A stretch of DNA of 64,000 bases from JBHEBG01 sp046557915 (GTDB taxonomy: Bacteria > Bacteroidota > Bacteroidia > Flavobacteriales > Flavobacteriaceae). Below are positions 54,218 to 63,045 of the stretch, one piece after another (the stretch's first letter is position 1; each line of letters starts with the position of its first letter). A model generated the notes under the pieces. It made no database searches, was not told the origin of the DNA, and was given only the letters and a program-made list of their open reading frames with translations. The translations under genes and the position numbers were made by a program. The stretch is from assembly GCF_046557915.1 (NCBI RefSeq), contig NZ_JBHEBG010000008.1, positions 1-64,000 on the forward strand. Reading direction: 5' to 3'.

Positions 54218-55432
54218 TTAAGCATTGGACAGGATTTCCTTAACCCTGTTGGCAACAATACGTTCTTGGCCAGGAGCCATCATCCAGGTGGTGATTCCTA
54301 CCATTTCCTCGTTCCCAACAGTTTCTATGGACGGATGTCCATCTCGTAGTTGCTTCCGCATTTCGTCCTTTGTTATTTTTACTACATTTTCATCCCACAT
54401 AATTTTTAAACTAGGCACATGGTTGGCATGGGGAGGTACATGTATTACCGTCTCCACGCCCTTAACGGATGCAGCACTATCACTGATCAGTTTAATTTGG
54501 TTCTCCCAAAGTGCCCATTCTTCCTTATGATCCCGGGCCAAATATAATTCTAAGGCCACCAACATACCCAGTACCTCTTCTTTATTTACTTTCATACCCC
54601 TGGCAATAGTAGTACCGCGTGGCGGTGTATGTAAGCGTGCTGCCTCAATGTACTTTCTTTTGCCCAATAACAAGCCTGCACTCTGTGGTCCTCTAATGCC
54701 TTTACCGCCAGAAAATGCTACAAGATCGAAGCCCATTTTAGTAAATTTAAAGAGATTTTCCACAGGTGGCACATCCGCTGCACAATCAATAAAGGTAGGA
54801 ATATTATGTTTTTTTCCCAAGGCAACAAATTCTTCGCGCTTTATCTGCCCATCGTCTGTATTGGCATTTAAAAACCAAAGCATTGCCGTATTTTTATTGA
54901 TAGCTTTTTCGAGATCTTTGGTAGTTTCTACCTGAACTATCTTTGATCCGGTATTGATTAAGGCATGGGTATATCCTATATCATGTGCTTTCTGAACGAT
55001 AACTTCGTTTTTAAGTCCGGTTGTATCTGGTAACTGTGCTACTTTTTTATTATCCATACCACAAATAACCCCGGCCAAACCAATAGTCATTGCACCGAAG
55101 GCTCCGGAGGAAACCGTGGCATACTCACAATCCAACAAAGTGGCTATCCTTTCCCCTACCTTATCATGGAGCTGGTCTAAATTTACATATTCCGTTGCTC
55201 CGTATTTAATGGCCTCAACAACTTCTTTTTGCATCAAAGAACCCGTCATAGAGGTGTAAGTGCCTGCGGCGTTTATAAATGTCCGTACACCCAACTCCTT
55301 AAAAAAATCGCGGGCCAGAGGTGGTGCAACCGTACGTTCCAAAACGTTTGCAGATACTATTCCCGTGCCCAACATACCGCCCACTAAAGGTAGGGCAGAC
55401 AATGTTTTTAATACTTTTCTTCTACTACTCAT
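54218..55432 (-). CDS. Tat-exported SelA-like PLP-dependent enzyme
   Basis: 404 aa. A Tat signal (SSRRKVLKTLSALPLVGGML) is followed by a fold-type I PLP enzyme of the SelA/DgaE-like group: FINAAGTYTSMTGSLMQKEV, GERIATLLDCEYATVSSGAF, GAMTIGLAGVICG, NTDDGQIKREEFVALGKKHN, IPTFIDCAADVPP with the PLP-contacting Asp, and VAFSGGKGIRGPQSAGLLLG with the Lys that forms the Schiff base. Cytoplasmic relatives are ammonia lyases or racemase-like enzymes for amino-sugar acids (for example D-glucosaminate-6-phosphate) or unknown EF_0838-type proteins. Export of a PLP enzyme fits Tat, which moves folded, cofactor-loaded proteins. It is flanked by two exported RidA genes and shares the operon with a deacetylase-type amidohydrolase, as in EF_0837/0838 clusters. 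Confidence 0.9.
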   Translation of the reverse strand: MSSRRKVLKTLSALPLVGGMLGTGIVSANVLERTVAPPLARDFFKELGVRTFINAAGTYTSMTGSLMQKEVVEAIKYGATEYVNLDQLHDKVGERIATLLDCEYATVSSGAFGAMTIGLAGVICGMDNKKVAQLPDTTGLKNEVIVQKAHDIGYTHALINTGSKIVQVETTKDLEKAINKNTAMLWFLNANTDDGQIKREEFVALGKKHNIPTFIDCAADVPPVENLFKFTKMGFDLVAFSGGKGIRGPQSAGLLLGKRKYIEAARLHTPPRGTTIARGMKVNKEEVLGMLVALELYLARDHKEEWALWENQIKLISDSAASVKGVETVIHVPPHANHVPSLKIMWDENVVKITKDEMRKQLRDGHPSIETVGNEEMVGITTWMMAPGQERIVANRVKEILSNA

Positions 55433-55452
55433 GATTGTTTTTTTTATGTCCT

Positions 55453-55926
55453 TTAATCAACAGCTGCTATGCAGTCCATTTCTACCAATGATTTCCCCGG
55501 TACTCCGCCGTATGTGGCAACGGTAGTTCTTACCGGTGGGTTTTTTCCAAAACGCCCTCTAAAAACTTCGTTCATTCCCTTGTAATCGGCAAGATCTGCC
55601 AAGTAGACATTTACTTTGAGTACCTTGTCCATGGAAGAACCGTTCTTTTCCAATTCCTTTTGTAATTCTTGTAATACAATTTCGGTATGGGCCTTTATCT
55701 CAAAAGGCTCTACATGCGCGCCCTTTCCTGCAATGTAAAGTGTATTACCATGTTTTACAGCTCCGGAAAAAAGTGGAATATCCTGATCTGTCTCTATTTT
55801 CCCCACAACCTCCTTTTTTGCCTTAGAGGTTTTGTCCATTGCCTGTACCGACCCTATTCCGAATAGAGCCGCTAGGCCCATTCCTATCTTTTTAAATGAT
55901 GCCCTTCTTGTTGTTTTTGCTTCCAT
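55453..55926 (-). CDS. Tat-exported RidA-family protein
   Basis: 157 aa. The N-terminus TTRRASFKKIGMGLAALFGI with GSVQA is a Tat signal. The mature part is a normal-length RidA domain: DQDIPLFSGAVKHGNTLYIA, GKGAHVEPFEIKAHTEIVLQ, NGSSMDKVLKVNVYLADLAD, YKGMNEVFRGRFGKNPPVRT with the conserved Arg before TTVATYGGVPGKSLVEMDCI. It is not a close copy of the lipoprotein RidA at 53608-54186. Lies 20 bp upstream of the PLP enzyme gene, so the three form a tight RidA - PLP enzyme - RidA set. Confidence 0.92.
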   Translation of the reverse strand: MEAKTTRRASFKKIGMGLAALFGIGSVQAMDKTSKAKKEVVGKIETDQDIPLFSGAVKHGNTLYIAGKGAHVEPFEIKAHTEIVLQELQKELEKNGSSMDKVLKVNVYLADLADYKGMNEVFRGRFGKNPPVRTTVATYGGVPGKSLVEMDCIAAVD

Positions 55927-56004
55927 TTTACCTATGTTTTGATTTAATATCTATTGTTGTAACCTTTTATGAAAAAATCCTTTGCCCGGATCTGGTAATT
56001 TTGA

Positions 56005-56922
56005 TTACCACATTCTGTTTTTCAATAATTCTTGAATCTGTTCTTTGGGAACCGGTAGTTCATCAATATGGTCCTTTAACCATTGTGAAAAGTCCTTTTC
56101 TATTTCATCTGTCCATTTATTATCGATTTGTCCAGGTGTATATTTACCTTCTTTCAATCTTCCTATTCCGAATAAATCGCGCAAGCGAACCACTTCTGAG
56201 GTAACAACCACTTTCTCTGCCAAATGGGCCGGTATAAACATAACTCCCTCTTTTTTTCCTAAAACGATATCTCCGGGAAGTACCGTGGCCGCTCCCATAC
56301 GAATAGGCGAATTAATACTTTCTAACATTACTTCTGTTAGGAACGATGGGTGCCATCCACGTACGAAAGCATTAAAACCTTCAATTTCCGAAAGCCCCTC
56401 CATATCTCTGCTCGATGCGTTAAAAACTACACCATTCTTGGATTTGACATAAATGGAATTTCCTAGATTATCGCCTATTAATGTACCATCCACAATTTTA
56501 CCAAAGCCATCGGCAACATATACATCGCCCTCAACAAGCATGTCTATGGGCCAAGAATTGGTATTGCCTATTTGCCCTTCTTCCTTTCCCTTTTTCTTAA
56601 TCTGATCGGAAACATCGGGTCTATTGGGCATGTACTGTACCGTTAGGGCCCTACCTACAACGGCAACATCATCGTGCAAGGGTTCCCAACCTCCTTCAAA
56701 TTGGTTGTGATAGCCTTCGTTCCTCAATACTCCCCAAGCCTCTTCTATGGTAACGGTTTTCATACGTTCCAAAACGTCATCGGCCACTTTGGGTCGGCCA
56801 TCGTCAAAACGTTCGCCCTGCCATTGTGGTGTTAGAAAGATAATATGTTCCTTGGATGTTGTTTGGGCAAAACCAAAGTTGCAGATCATTAGTAGTAATA
56901 GTAGTGGTCTTATCAATTTCAT
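56005..56922 (-). CDS. Exported RraA-family protein (aldolase/demethylmenaquinone methyltransferase-like fold)
   Basis: 305 aa with a Sec signal peptide (MKLIRPLLLLLMICNFGFAQ). Residues ~65-250 fit the RraA/HMG-CHA aldolase fold: TIEEAWGVLRNEGYHNQFEG, VVGRALTVQYMPNRPD, DMLVEGDVYVADGFGKIVDG, LIGDNLGNSIYVKSKNGVVF, ASSRDMEGLSEIEGFNAFVR with the Arg-Asp of the active site, and AATVLPGDIVLGKKEGVMFI. Class II aldolases of this fold cleave 4-hydroxy-2-oxo acids and decarboxylate oxaloacetate; others only inhibit RNase E. The signal peptide and the catabolic operon favour an enzyme. The C-terminal ~55 residues (KWTDEIEKDFSQWLKDHI) are an extra helical tail. Confidence 0.88.
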   Translation of the reverse strand: MKLIRPLLLLLMICNFGFAQTTSKEHIIFLTPQWQGERFDDGRPKVADDVLERMKTVTIEEAWGVLRNEGYHNQFEGGWEPLHDDVAVVGRALTVQYMPNRPDVSDQIKKKGKEEGQIGNTNSWPIDMLVEGDVYVADGFGKIVDGTLIGDNLGNSIYVKSKNGVVFNASSRDMEGLSEIEGFNAFVRGWHPSFLTEVMLESINSPIRMGAATVLPGDIVLGKKEGVMFIPAHLAEKVVVTSEVVRLRDLFGIGRLKEGKYTPGQIDNKWTDEIEKDFSQWLKDHIDELPVPKEQIQELLKNRMW

Positions 56923-56991
56923 TTGTTCGTGTTTATTTGTTCAGTAGTTCGGATATGTCCGTTAACATTTAGGCATTCACATTTCAAAATG

Positions 56992-58113
56992 CTAATCCTC
57001 AGCATCTAACTCTATTTCTTCCAGTGGTTTTTTGTTTTTTTCTGATGGGTCTTTATCACGCCAGTAAGTTGCAAGCGATGAGCCCGAAATGTTCATCCAT
57101 GGTCCAAATACGGCCGGTGCAAGTCCTACTGTGGCCACTTTCCCCATTTCCAGAGCTATTCCCGATGCCAGCCCTCCATTTTGCATCCCTACTTCCAGTG
57201 CAATAGTGCGGCAATCCCGTTCATCCATCTTAAACATTCTGCAGCCCCAATATCCCAAGAAATACCCAGCAGCATTGTGTATGATCGCTGCAAGAATAAG
57301 AAATAGGCCTATAGATAACAGGCTATCTCTTCCGGCGGCAGTAATCACCATAATTATTAGGGCTATGCCTACCATGGAAACTACAGGCATGGCCTTGTCT
57401 AACCATTTGGCCTTTCCATGAAAAAAATAGTTGAAAGCCAGTCCTAAAATTATAGGTAAGATAACTATTTTAATTATGCTAAGCATCATTCCCCAGAAGT
57501 CGATCGGTACAAACTGACCTGCAAAAAGCTCCATGAGCAAAGGGGTCATAAAAGGTGCCAATAAAGTAGAAACGGCTGTGAGTGTAACGGATAATGCCAA
57601 GTTGGCCTTTGCCAGGTAAGACATTACATTGGATGCCAACCCGCTTGGGGAAGAACCTATTAAAACCACACCAGCTGCAATTTCGGGAGGAAAAGAGAAT
57701 AAGGTGGCAATAGCAAAACCCAAAATGGGCATAATGGTAAACTGACAGATTAAACCCACCAAAACGCCTTTCGGCATTTTTACCACCCCTACAAAATCCT
57801 TTAGACTCATGGCAGTCCCCATACCAAACATAATAATCTGAAGCAAAGGAACAATGAGCCATTTCATTTGAAAACTACCTATTTGTCGTAGATATGCTGG
57901 GTAGAACATAGATACGGTAACGGCAGCAAAAATTAATATGGTAAAGGAAAATCCTTTGAAAGTTTTATGACCACGGGCTGCCAGTGCTAAAAAAAGGAAA
58001 AAGAAAACCAGAAATGGTCCGGTTTGTATGCCATTTCCGGTACCTGATAGTATTATTATTATCAGCAAGCAAACTAAGGAGGCAATAAATAAACCCTTGT
58101 ACATTTTTTTCAT
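56992..58113 (-). CDS. Bile acid:sodium symporter family (BASS) transporter
   Basis: Inner-membrane protein of 373 aa with about ten hydrophobic helices. BASS features are MFGMGTAMSLKDFVGVVKMP, GVLVGLICQFTIMPILGFAI, GVVLIGSSPSGLASNVMSYL, then AKANLALSVTLTAVSTLLAP, the Na+-binding crossover region, and ALEVGMQNGGLASGIALEMG near the end. The C-terminal tail is charged (DKDPSEKNKKPLEEIELDAE). The substrate is an organic anion; in this operon a sugar acid or keto acid produced outside the inner membrane is likely, but this is inference. It lies 20 bp downstream of the amidohydrolase gene. Confidence 0.93.
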   Translation of the reverse strand: MKKMYKGLFIASLVCLLIIIILSGTGNGIQTGPFLVFFFLFLALAARGHKTFKGFSFTILIFAAVTVSMFYPAYLRQIGSFQMKWLIVPLLQIIMFGMGTAMSLKDFVGVVKMPKGVLVGLICQFTIMPILGFAIATLFSFPPEIAAGVVLIGSSPSGLASNVMSYLAKANLALSVTLTAVSTLLAPFMTPLLMELFAGQFVPIDFWGMMLSIIKIVILPIILGLAFNYFFHGKAKWLDKAMPVVSMVGIALIIMVITAAGRDSLLSIGLFLILAAIIHNAAGYFLGYWGCRMFKMDERDCRTIALEVGMQNGGLASGIALEMGKVATVGLAPAVFGPWMNISGSSLATYWRDKDPSEKNKKPLEEIELDAED

Positions 58114-58133
58114 TCTCTTATGCGTTTCGTTAT

Positions 58134-59402
58134 TTATTTTTGCCCTTGATCCCAGGCAGGTTTGGAAATACCGTTTAGGTCATAAACCACGTTACCATCT
58201 TTTATCGTTATTTCGCACTCTAGTTTTTTGGTACCATTCATTCGTTTGTTCTTGGTGTCTATAAAACCAAAATTTCCCTCCCTAAGGTTCAAGAGGGTAA
58301 CATCGGCGATGGCACCTACCGATAAATGACCCAAATCTGTACGCTTAATAACTTGGGCCGGGCTCCAAGTTACGGTGGTAACAACTTCATTTAAAGGCAT
58401 ATCTAGGTTTAAAAACTTAGACATTACGTTGACGATATCCTTCATACCTCCGTTCATGCTCCCTGTGTGCAGGTCTGTACTGATTGTATTGGGTTTAAAA
58501 CCTTGTGCCATGGCCGGAATCGTCTGTTCGAACAAAAAACTTCCTCCACCATGACCAACGTCGAAAATTATTCCACGTTTTTGGGCATTAATGGCAAAAT
58601 CCTCTACTTTTCCATTTTCGTCCACGACAGGGGTACGTCCTTTTACATGGGCATAGGCGTGGGTAAAAATATCGCCTGGGCGTAATTTTTCCATAAACAA
58701 GGTTTCTAGGGAAAGTTCTGGGTCGCTCCCCCCAAAATCTATCATCACGGGAATGTCGCCCAATTTACCTGCCTCCACCGCTCGTTCCGTTGGTGTCCAA
58801 TCGAAACCGCTGTAATGGGCCAGCTTTATCCCTACTACAACACCAGGATGGCGTTTGGCTACCATGGCGGCGAGCTTGGGGTCCATATCTGCAATATTCT
58901 GCTCTATAGGGCCACCCTTCATTCCCGAACCTACGATATTGAGAAAAGCCAATACTCGCGTTTTGGATCGGTCTATGACCTGACTCTTAAATTGTTCAAA
59001 ATTACGCCAACCGGGACCTCCTGCATCTACCAAAGTGGTTACCCCACTTTCAAAACTAAATCCGTCTGGCGGCACTGCGTAGTAGCCGTTGCTTAAATAA
59101 GCGTTATCTTCGGTTCCATAAAAATTATGACTGTGCATATCTATTAGTCCAGGACATACATATAGCCCTTTGGCATCTATAACCGTAGTAGCCGTATTTG
59201 CCCGAATGTTGCGTTCTACGCTCATTATTTTGCCATCCTTGATGGCTACATCCATTACATTATCAATACCATTTTTAGCATCGATAACATGTCCGCCCTT
59301 AATTAGGATATCATAGTCCTGAGCAACGGTTGTGGACGAAACAAATAGTACCAAGAGCGTTACCAGCAAAGTATATTTTTCATATGGTGTTTTCATAATC
59401 AT
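58134..59402 (-). CDS. Exported amidohydrolase/deacetylase-family metallohydrolase
   Basis: 422 aa. A signal peptide (LLVTLLVLFVSSTTVAQ) precedes an amidohydrolase-superfamily TIM barrel: DILIKGGHVIDAKNGIDNVM, VCPGLIDMHSHNFYGTEDNA with the HxH metal ligands, GVTTLVDAGGPGWRNFEQFK, GVVVGIKLAHYSGFDWTPTE with the Lys that is carboxylated in related enzymes, IFTHAYAHVKGRTP, GIIFDVGHGGGSFLFEQTIP, TISTDLHTGSMNGGMKDIVN with the catalytic Asp, and VGAIADVTLLNLREGNFGFI. The pattern follows the EF_0837/AHA_3915 group (dihydroorotase/D-aminoacylase-like), whose genes usually accompany SelA-like genes, as here. N-deacetylation of an amino-sugar acid is a reasonable guess. ATG at 59402 (MIM) chosen; 59396 is possible. 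Confidence 0.9.
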   Translation of the reverse strand: MIMKTPYEKYTLLVTLLVLFVSSTTVAQDYDILIKGGHVIDAKNGIDNVMDVAIKDGKIMSVERNIRANTATTVIDAKGLYVCPGLIDMHSHNFYGTEDNAYLSNGYYAVPPDGFSFESGVTTLVDAGGPGWRNFEQFKSQVIDRSKTRVLAFLNIVGSGMKGGPIEQNIADMDPKLAAMVAKRHPGVVVGIKLAHYSGFDWTPTERAVEAGKLGDIPVMIDFGGSDPELSLETLFMEKLRPGDIFTHAYAHVKGRTPVVDENGKVEDFAINAQKRGIIFDVGHGGGSFLFEQTIPAMAQGFKPNTISTDLHTGSMNGGMKDIVNVMSKFLNLDMPLNEVVTTVTWSPAQVIKRTDLGHLSVGAIADVTLLNLREGNFGFIDTKNKRMNGTKKLECEITIKDGNVVYDLNGISKPAWDQGQK

Positions 59403-59472
59403 CTATTTTTGATCGATCAATTTTAGTTTTTTGAATTTTAATGGGTAGTTCTGCCAATAGAAGTCCCAACCA

Positions 59473-61206
59473 CTATGGTTTTTCTACTGATAAATTACTC
59501 CTTACGGCTTCTACTTCCTCTATTTCTACCGAACTGGCCTCATTGCCAAAATTTGTTCTAATATAGGTTAGAATTTCTGCTATATCCTCATCGCTTAAGA
59601 AGCTGTGTTGTGGCATTACCCCGTTATATACCTCGCCACCTACTTCTAGGCTTCCGTCCATTCCTTCCAAAATGACCTTTATCAACCTTTCTTTATCCCC
59701 CGTAACCCAATCGGTTCCATAAAGTGGTGGAAACCTGCCCGATGCGCCACCACCATCTTGCTGATGACATGCACTACAATAGGTATAGTATTTTTTAGCA
59801 CCTTCTTCGAACTCTCCCCGCATAAGATTGTCGTTGGTCTCATGTGGCGTCCTTATATGGGATAATTGTTTTCGTTCTTCCATGGCAAGTAGTTGCTCCT
59901 CACCAAAATTGGTTTTATCACCGTTATAGGTAATCTTCCATATTTTGCCTTTTACAGAATCGGATAGGTACATTGAGCCGTCTGGCCCTACAGCAAGCCC
60001 CATTGGCCTATAAACCGCATCCTTAACGCTTACAATGGGGTCTATACCGGCGAAACCATCTGCAAAGACCTCTACCTCTCCGCTTGGTTTGCCATCTTTG
60101 AAAGGTACAAATCCAACAAAATATCCGGATTGGGGATACGGGGCGCGGTTGGTAGAGCCATGAAAGGTAATAAAAGCACCGTGTTTATAACGTTCTGGAA
60201 ACTGATCTCCTTCATAAAAAACAAGGTCGTTAGGTGCCCAGTGACCTGGAAAACCAATAACAGGATCATCGAAATCTGCGCATCGCCCTATAATTTCACC
60301 ATCACCGCCATATTCCGGAGCGAGTACTTTTTTGCCCTTCATCTGATCATAATAGCAATATGGCCAACCAAAGTCCGAACCTTCCGTAACACGCATAAAT
60401 TCTTCTGAGGGTAAGAGCGCACTGTCCCAAGGAGAATATTTATCGGGCCATAAACGCAATAGATCATCTCTTCCGTGCATCACTATGTAAAGCTCGTCAT
60501 CCACAGGATTCCAATTCATGGCCACCACACTCCTAATTCCTGTAGCGTACTTATACCCATCTTTTTGGGTCTGTCCTGTTTTGTTGGCATCAAATCTCCA
60601 TACCCCACCATGGTGTTCCAATTGCGGACAAGGGTCTACTCCCGGAGCTCCAGGTGTTCTTTTGGGATCTTGACAGGCATTGGACGGTGCGCCAAAAGGC
60701 ACATACATATGTCCTTCATTATCAAAGGCAATGGGTTTTCCAATATGTTCGTGTTTTCCATGTTCATGATCATCGGTCAACACTATCTCTATTTCACCAT
60801 CAGGAATTAATGTTCCCGGTTTTAATTTGTAACGATAGACGACCAAGTCTGAACTGAAGTAGATATATCCATTGTATACCCGCATTGCGGTAGCGTAACT
60901 CCACTTCTCCTTTTTGGCAAGACCTCCAAACTTTTCGATTACATCTGCACTCCCATTGTTATCCGTATCTTGCAATGCAGCCACGGAAGCCTTTTCATGG
61001 GCATTTCTAAGTTTGGCATACAAGATATTATCTGAGGTAACCGCCATGTGTCTAACGGTCTCCGCAATACTATCGACAACCACTACGGATGAGAAATCAT
61101 CTGGAAGGAAAAGTCCTCCATCCTTGGGTTCATTTTTGCATTGTATAAAGAACAAAATAATACCGAATAAGAGAAAGTAATTTCTAGCGTGAAGTGTAAA
61201 GGTCAT
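59473..61206 (-). CDS. PQQ-type sugar dehydrogenase fused to cytochrome c, lipoprotein
   Basis: 577 aa with a lipoprotein signal (NYFLLFGIILFFIQC, Cys ~23). Residues ~35-440 form a soluble glucose/sorbosone dehydrogenase-like beta-propeller: EHIGKPIAFDNEGHMYVPFG, YATGIRSVVAMNWNPVDDEL, SDFGWPYCYYD, FYEGDQFPERYKHGAFITFH, RPMGLAVGPDGSMYLSDSVK, WKITYNG. Residues ~480-560 are a c-type cytochrome with CSACH haem attachment and the distal Met probably in VMPQHSFLSDEDIAEILTYI. Such fusions oxidise sugars in the periplasm and pass electrons to the respiratory chain. First gene of the block that reads to 53608; the CBM9-like gene is 203 bp upstream. Confidence 0.92.
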   Translation of the reverse strand: MTFTLHARNYFLLFGIILFFIQCKNEPKDGGLFLPDDFSSVVVVDSIAETVRHMAVTSDNILYAKLRNAHEKASVAALQDTDNNGSADVIEKFGGLAKKEKWSYATAMRVYNGYIYFSSDLVVYRYKLKPGTLIPDGEIEIVLTDDHEHGKHEHIGKPIAFDNEGHMYVPFGAPSNACQDPKRTPGAPGVDPCPQLEHHGGVWRFDANKTGQTQKDGYKYATGIRSVVAMNWNPVDDELYIVMHGRDDLLRLWPDKYSPWDSALLPSEEFMRVTEGSDFGWPYCYYDQMKGKKVLAPEYGGDGEIIGRCADFDDPVIGFPGHWAPNDLVFYEGDQFPERYKHGAFITFHGSTNRAPYPQSGYFVGFVPFKDGKPSGEVEVFADGFAGIDPIVSVKDAVYRPMGLAVGPDGSMYLSDSVKGKIWKITYNGDKTNFGEEQLLAMEERKQLSHIRTPHETNDNLMRGEFEEGAKKYYTYCSACHQQDGGGASGRFPPLYGTDWVTGDKERLIKVILEGMDGSLEVGGEVYNGVMPQHSFLSDEDIAEILTYIRTNFGNEASSVEIEEVEAVRSNLSVEKP

Positions 61207-61409
61207 TCGTATACATATAAAGATTTATTTGACATACCCAACCTCTTTCACCTCCTTCAAACATTGCCGATACACCAAATTTTGGTTTTAAATTTGCAGC
61301 ATTTTCTGCTTGTTTAAGGTAAAATCCTTTGTTCTATAAAGCAACTAATTACGACGAAACGTGTGCCAACACACCCCAACGACATCGCTGTGCCTATGCG
61401 CAGCAAAAT

Positions 61410-62144
61410 TTACTCAAACACCAATTTTCCGAAAAAAGAGGGTTGGTGAAAATTTGGTCTTTCTCCACCTACGGGATTCCAGGTTAGATAGTGTTTTTCC
61501 GCGGTATCGTCGCCGCATTTATAGAAATTGGCGTTGGTTGTTAAACCTCCTATTTGAAAATTCTTTTCGTGGACAAAAATCTCCGCAGGTATCACAACGG
61601 TCATATCCCACGAATGTCCTCCACGTTTTTCTTCAAAAGACGTAGTTCCCAGTGAGGAAACCGTCTTAATTTTCTGTTGAATAAGCTCGGGGTCTATAAA
61701 TTTTCGTTCCCTACCACTTGGCCCATAGGCTAAATGCGTAACGCCTATGCAGTTAAATTCAAAATTGTAGTAATTGCCATTTTGTTGTGGATCTATAAAG
61801 AATTCTACGCAGCTATCCCTATGTGTGGCACTATTGGTTTGGGTACGTTGTGCCAGAATGTTGTCTTCGGTAACATAGAATTTAAGCCAAATTTGATCAT
61901 TATTATGGGCAATTCTGAACTTGACATCGGGTTTATATGGAAATTCTTTCCAATTTATCAAATCTATGGCATGTATCTCCGTAAGATCTTCGAGCAAATT
62001 AGAGACTTTTTCCAGACTTGCCTGTCCGTCGTATTCAATTTCTTTTACTATTAACTTTTTGGTATTCTTATTTGCTGGGGTACATGCAACTAGGGTCATA
62101 CAAATTATATAGAGGTAGATTTTTTTTTCTTTGATAAGGTTCAA
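61410..62144 (-). CDS. CBM9-like lipoprotein (244 aa)
   Basis: Lipoprotein with a short signal (IYLYIICMTLVAC, Cys ~21) and one family 9-like carbohydrate-binding domain filling the rest: HAIDLINWKEFPYKPDVKFR, IWLKFYVTEDNILAQRTQTN, DSCVEFFIDPQQNGNYYNFE, FNCIGVTHLAYGPSGRER, WDMTVVIPAEIFVHEKNFQI, YKCGDDTAEKHYLTWNPVGG and the typical end RPNFHQPSFFGKLVFE. Small CBM9-like proteins of this length are common next to glycan genes in Bacteroidetes and are taken to bind sugars at the cell surface. It may begin the same transcript as the sugar dehydrogenase, 203 bp downstream. Confidence 0.9.
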   Translation of the reverse strand: MNLIKEKKIYLYIICMTLVACTPANKNTKKLIVKEIEYDGQASLEKVSNLLEDLTEIHAIDLINWKEFPYKPDVKFRIAHNNDQIWLKFYVTEDNILAQRTQTNSATHRDSCVEFFIDPQQNGNYYNFEFNCIGVTHLAYGPSGRERKFIDPELIQQKIKTVSSLGTTSFEEKRGGHSWDMTVVIPAEIFVHEKNFQIGGLTTNANFYKCGDDTAEKHYLTWNPVGGERPNFHQPSFFGKLVFE

Positions 62145-62453
62145 AACTTGTATTTATTTATGGAAAGCCACTTAGTACTTTCCTTAGGTTTATCTAATAA
62201 AAAATAAGCAGAATGATTATGTGAAATACAGGTATTGGCACATAATACCCATCCTTCGCAATGTTCAATAAAAGTTGAGGCAAGGTCCTAAGGTACAAAA
62301 AATGTGGTAAGTATTTCCCTGGCTGTGAGGGTGAAATCCTAATTTAAACACTCGGTTTTAATACCACGGTGTTAAATATACTTGGCGTACACTAGCTCTT
62401 TAGCGAACACTGTTTGTTCTTATTTAATTTACAAAAGGAAGGTAATCCAAATA
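62145..62453. other. Intergenic region, no gene recognised
   Basis: 309 bp between two minus-strand genes. AT-rich, with stop codons in all frames at short distance. I see no strong hairpin and no consensus TTG/TAnnTTTG promoter for the CBM9-like gene. Confidence 0.6.
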
Positions 62454-63017
62454 TCACTTCAGTATTTCGAGCATTTTTTTTGGAGGGATATATTCAAAAT
62501 ATCTTTGCGTTACCTGAAAAGATTCGTTAAGTACTACAATAGCAGGGAGTGAGAAAGGTACTCCATCCCTAGAAGCTAACAGCAAGGGGATTTCATGAAT
62601 TGCATTGCGCTTTTTCCCAAAGTCTTTATTCAGATATTTTTGACCATCAAAAACTATGGTATCCGAAGTTTCTATATCCATTTTAACTGCGTAGTATTCT
62701 GAATTGAGCTTAGAAACAATTTCACTTTTTCTGAAGGAGGTCCTATCCATTTTTTTACAATAAGAACACCATTCTGCATAAAAGTCTATAAAAACCTTTT
62801 TTGGTTTTGCGGTTAAAGAGTCTTGCAACTGTTCAAAGTTTAACCATGCAACAGTTGCATCTTGGGCCGATAGCTTTGCAGATAGAGTGAACAATACAAT
62901 AAGCACTACTACGTATTTCGTAACATGCAAGGCATGGGTCGTTGGACCATGAAAATGGTTGCCCCTTGTCATCGTCTTTACACGCTTTGTACTAATATTA
63001 GAATGAGTTACTTTCAT
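62454..63017 (-). CDS. Exported thioredoxin-family protein
   Basis: 187 aa as drawn; a second in-frame ATG at 62972 (MTRGNHFHG) would give 172 aa and still keep the signal peptide (YVVVLIVLFTLSAKLSAQ). The mature part is a thioredoxin fold: KKVFIDFYAEWCSYCKKMDR with the redox pair CSYC, SEIVSKLNSEYYAVKMDIET, and FSLPAIVVLNESFQVTQRYF with the cis-Pro. It resembles the DUF255/thioredoxin_7-like proteins that repair or form disulfides in the envelope. It follows the TonB receptor gene by 28 bp on the same strand and is probably its operon partner, not part of the sugar operon. Confidence 0.88.
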   Translation of the reverse strand: MKVTHSNISTKRVKTMTRGNHFHGPTTHALHVTKYVVVLIVLFTLSAKLSAQDATVAWLNFEQLQDSLTAKPKKVFIDFYAEWCSYCKKMDRTSFRKSEIVSKLNSEYYAVKMDIETSDTIVFDGQKYLNKDFGKKRNAIHEIPLLLASRDGVPFSLPAIVVLNESFQVTQRYFEYIPPKKMLEILK

Positions 63018-63045
63018 CTAAGAGCATTAATTGTTTTATACTTTC

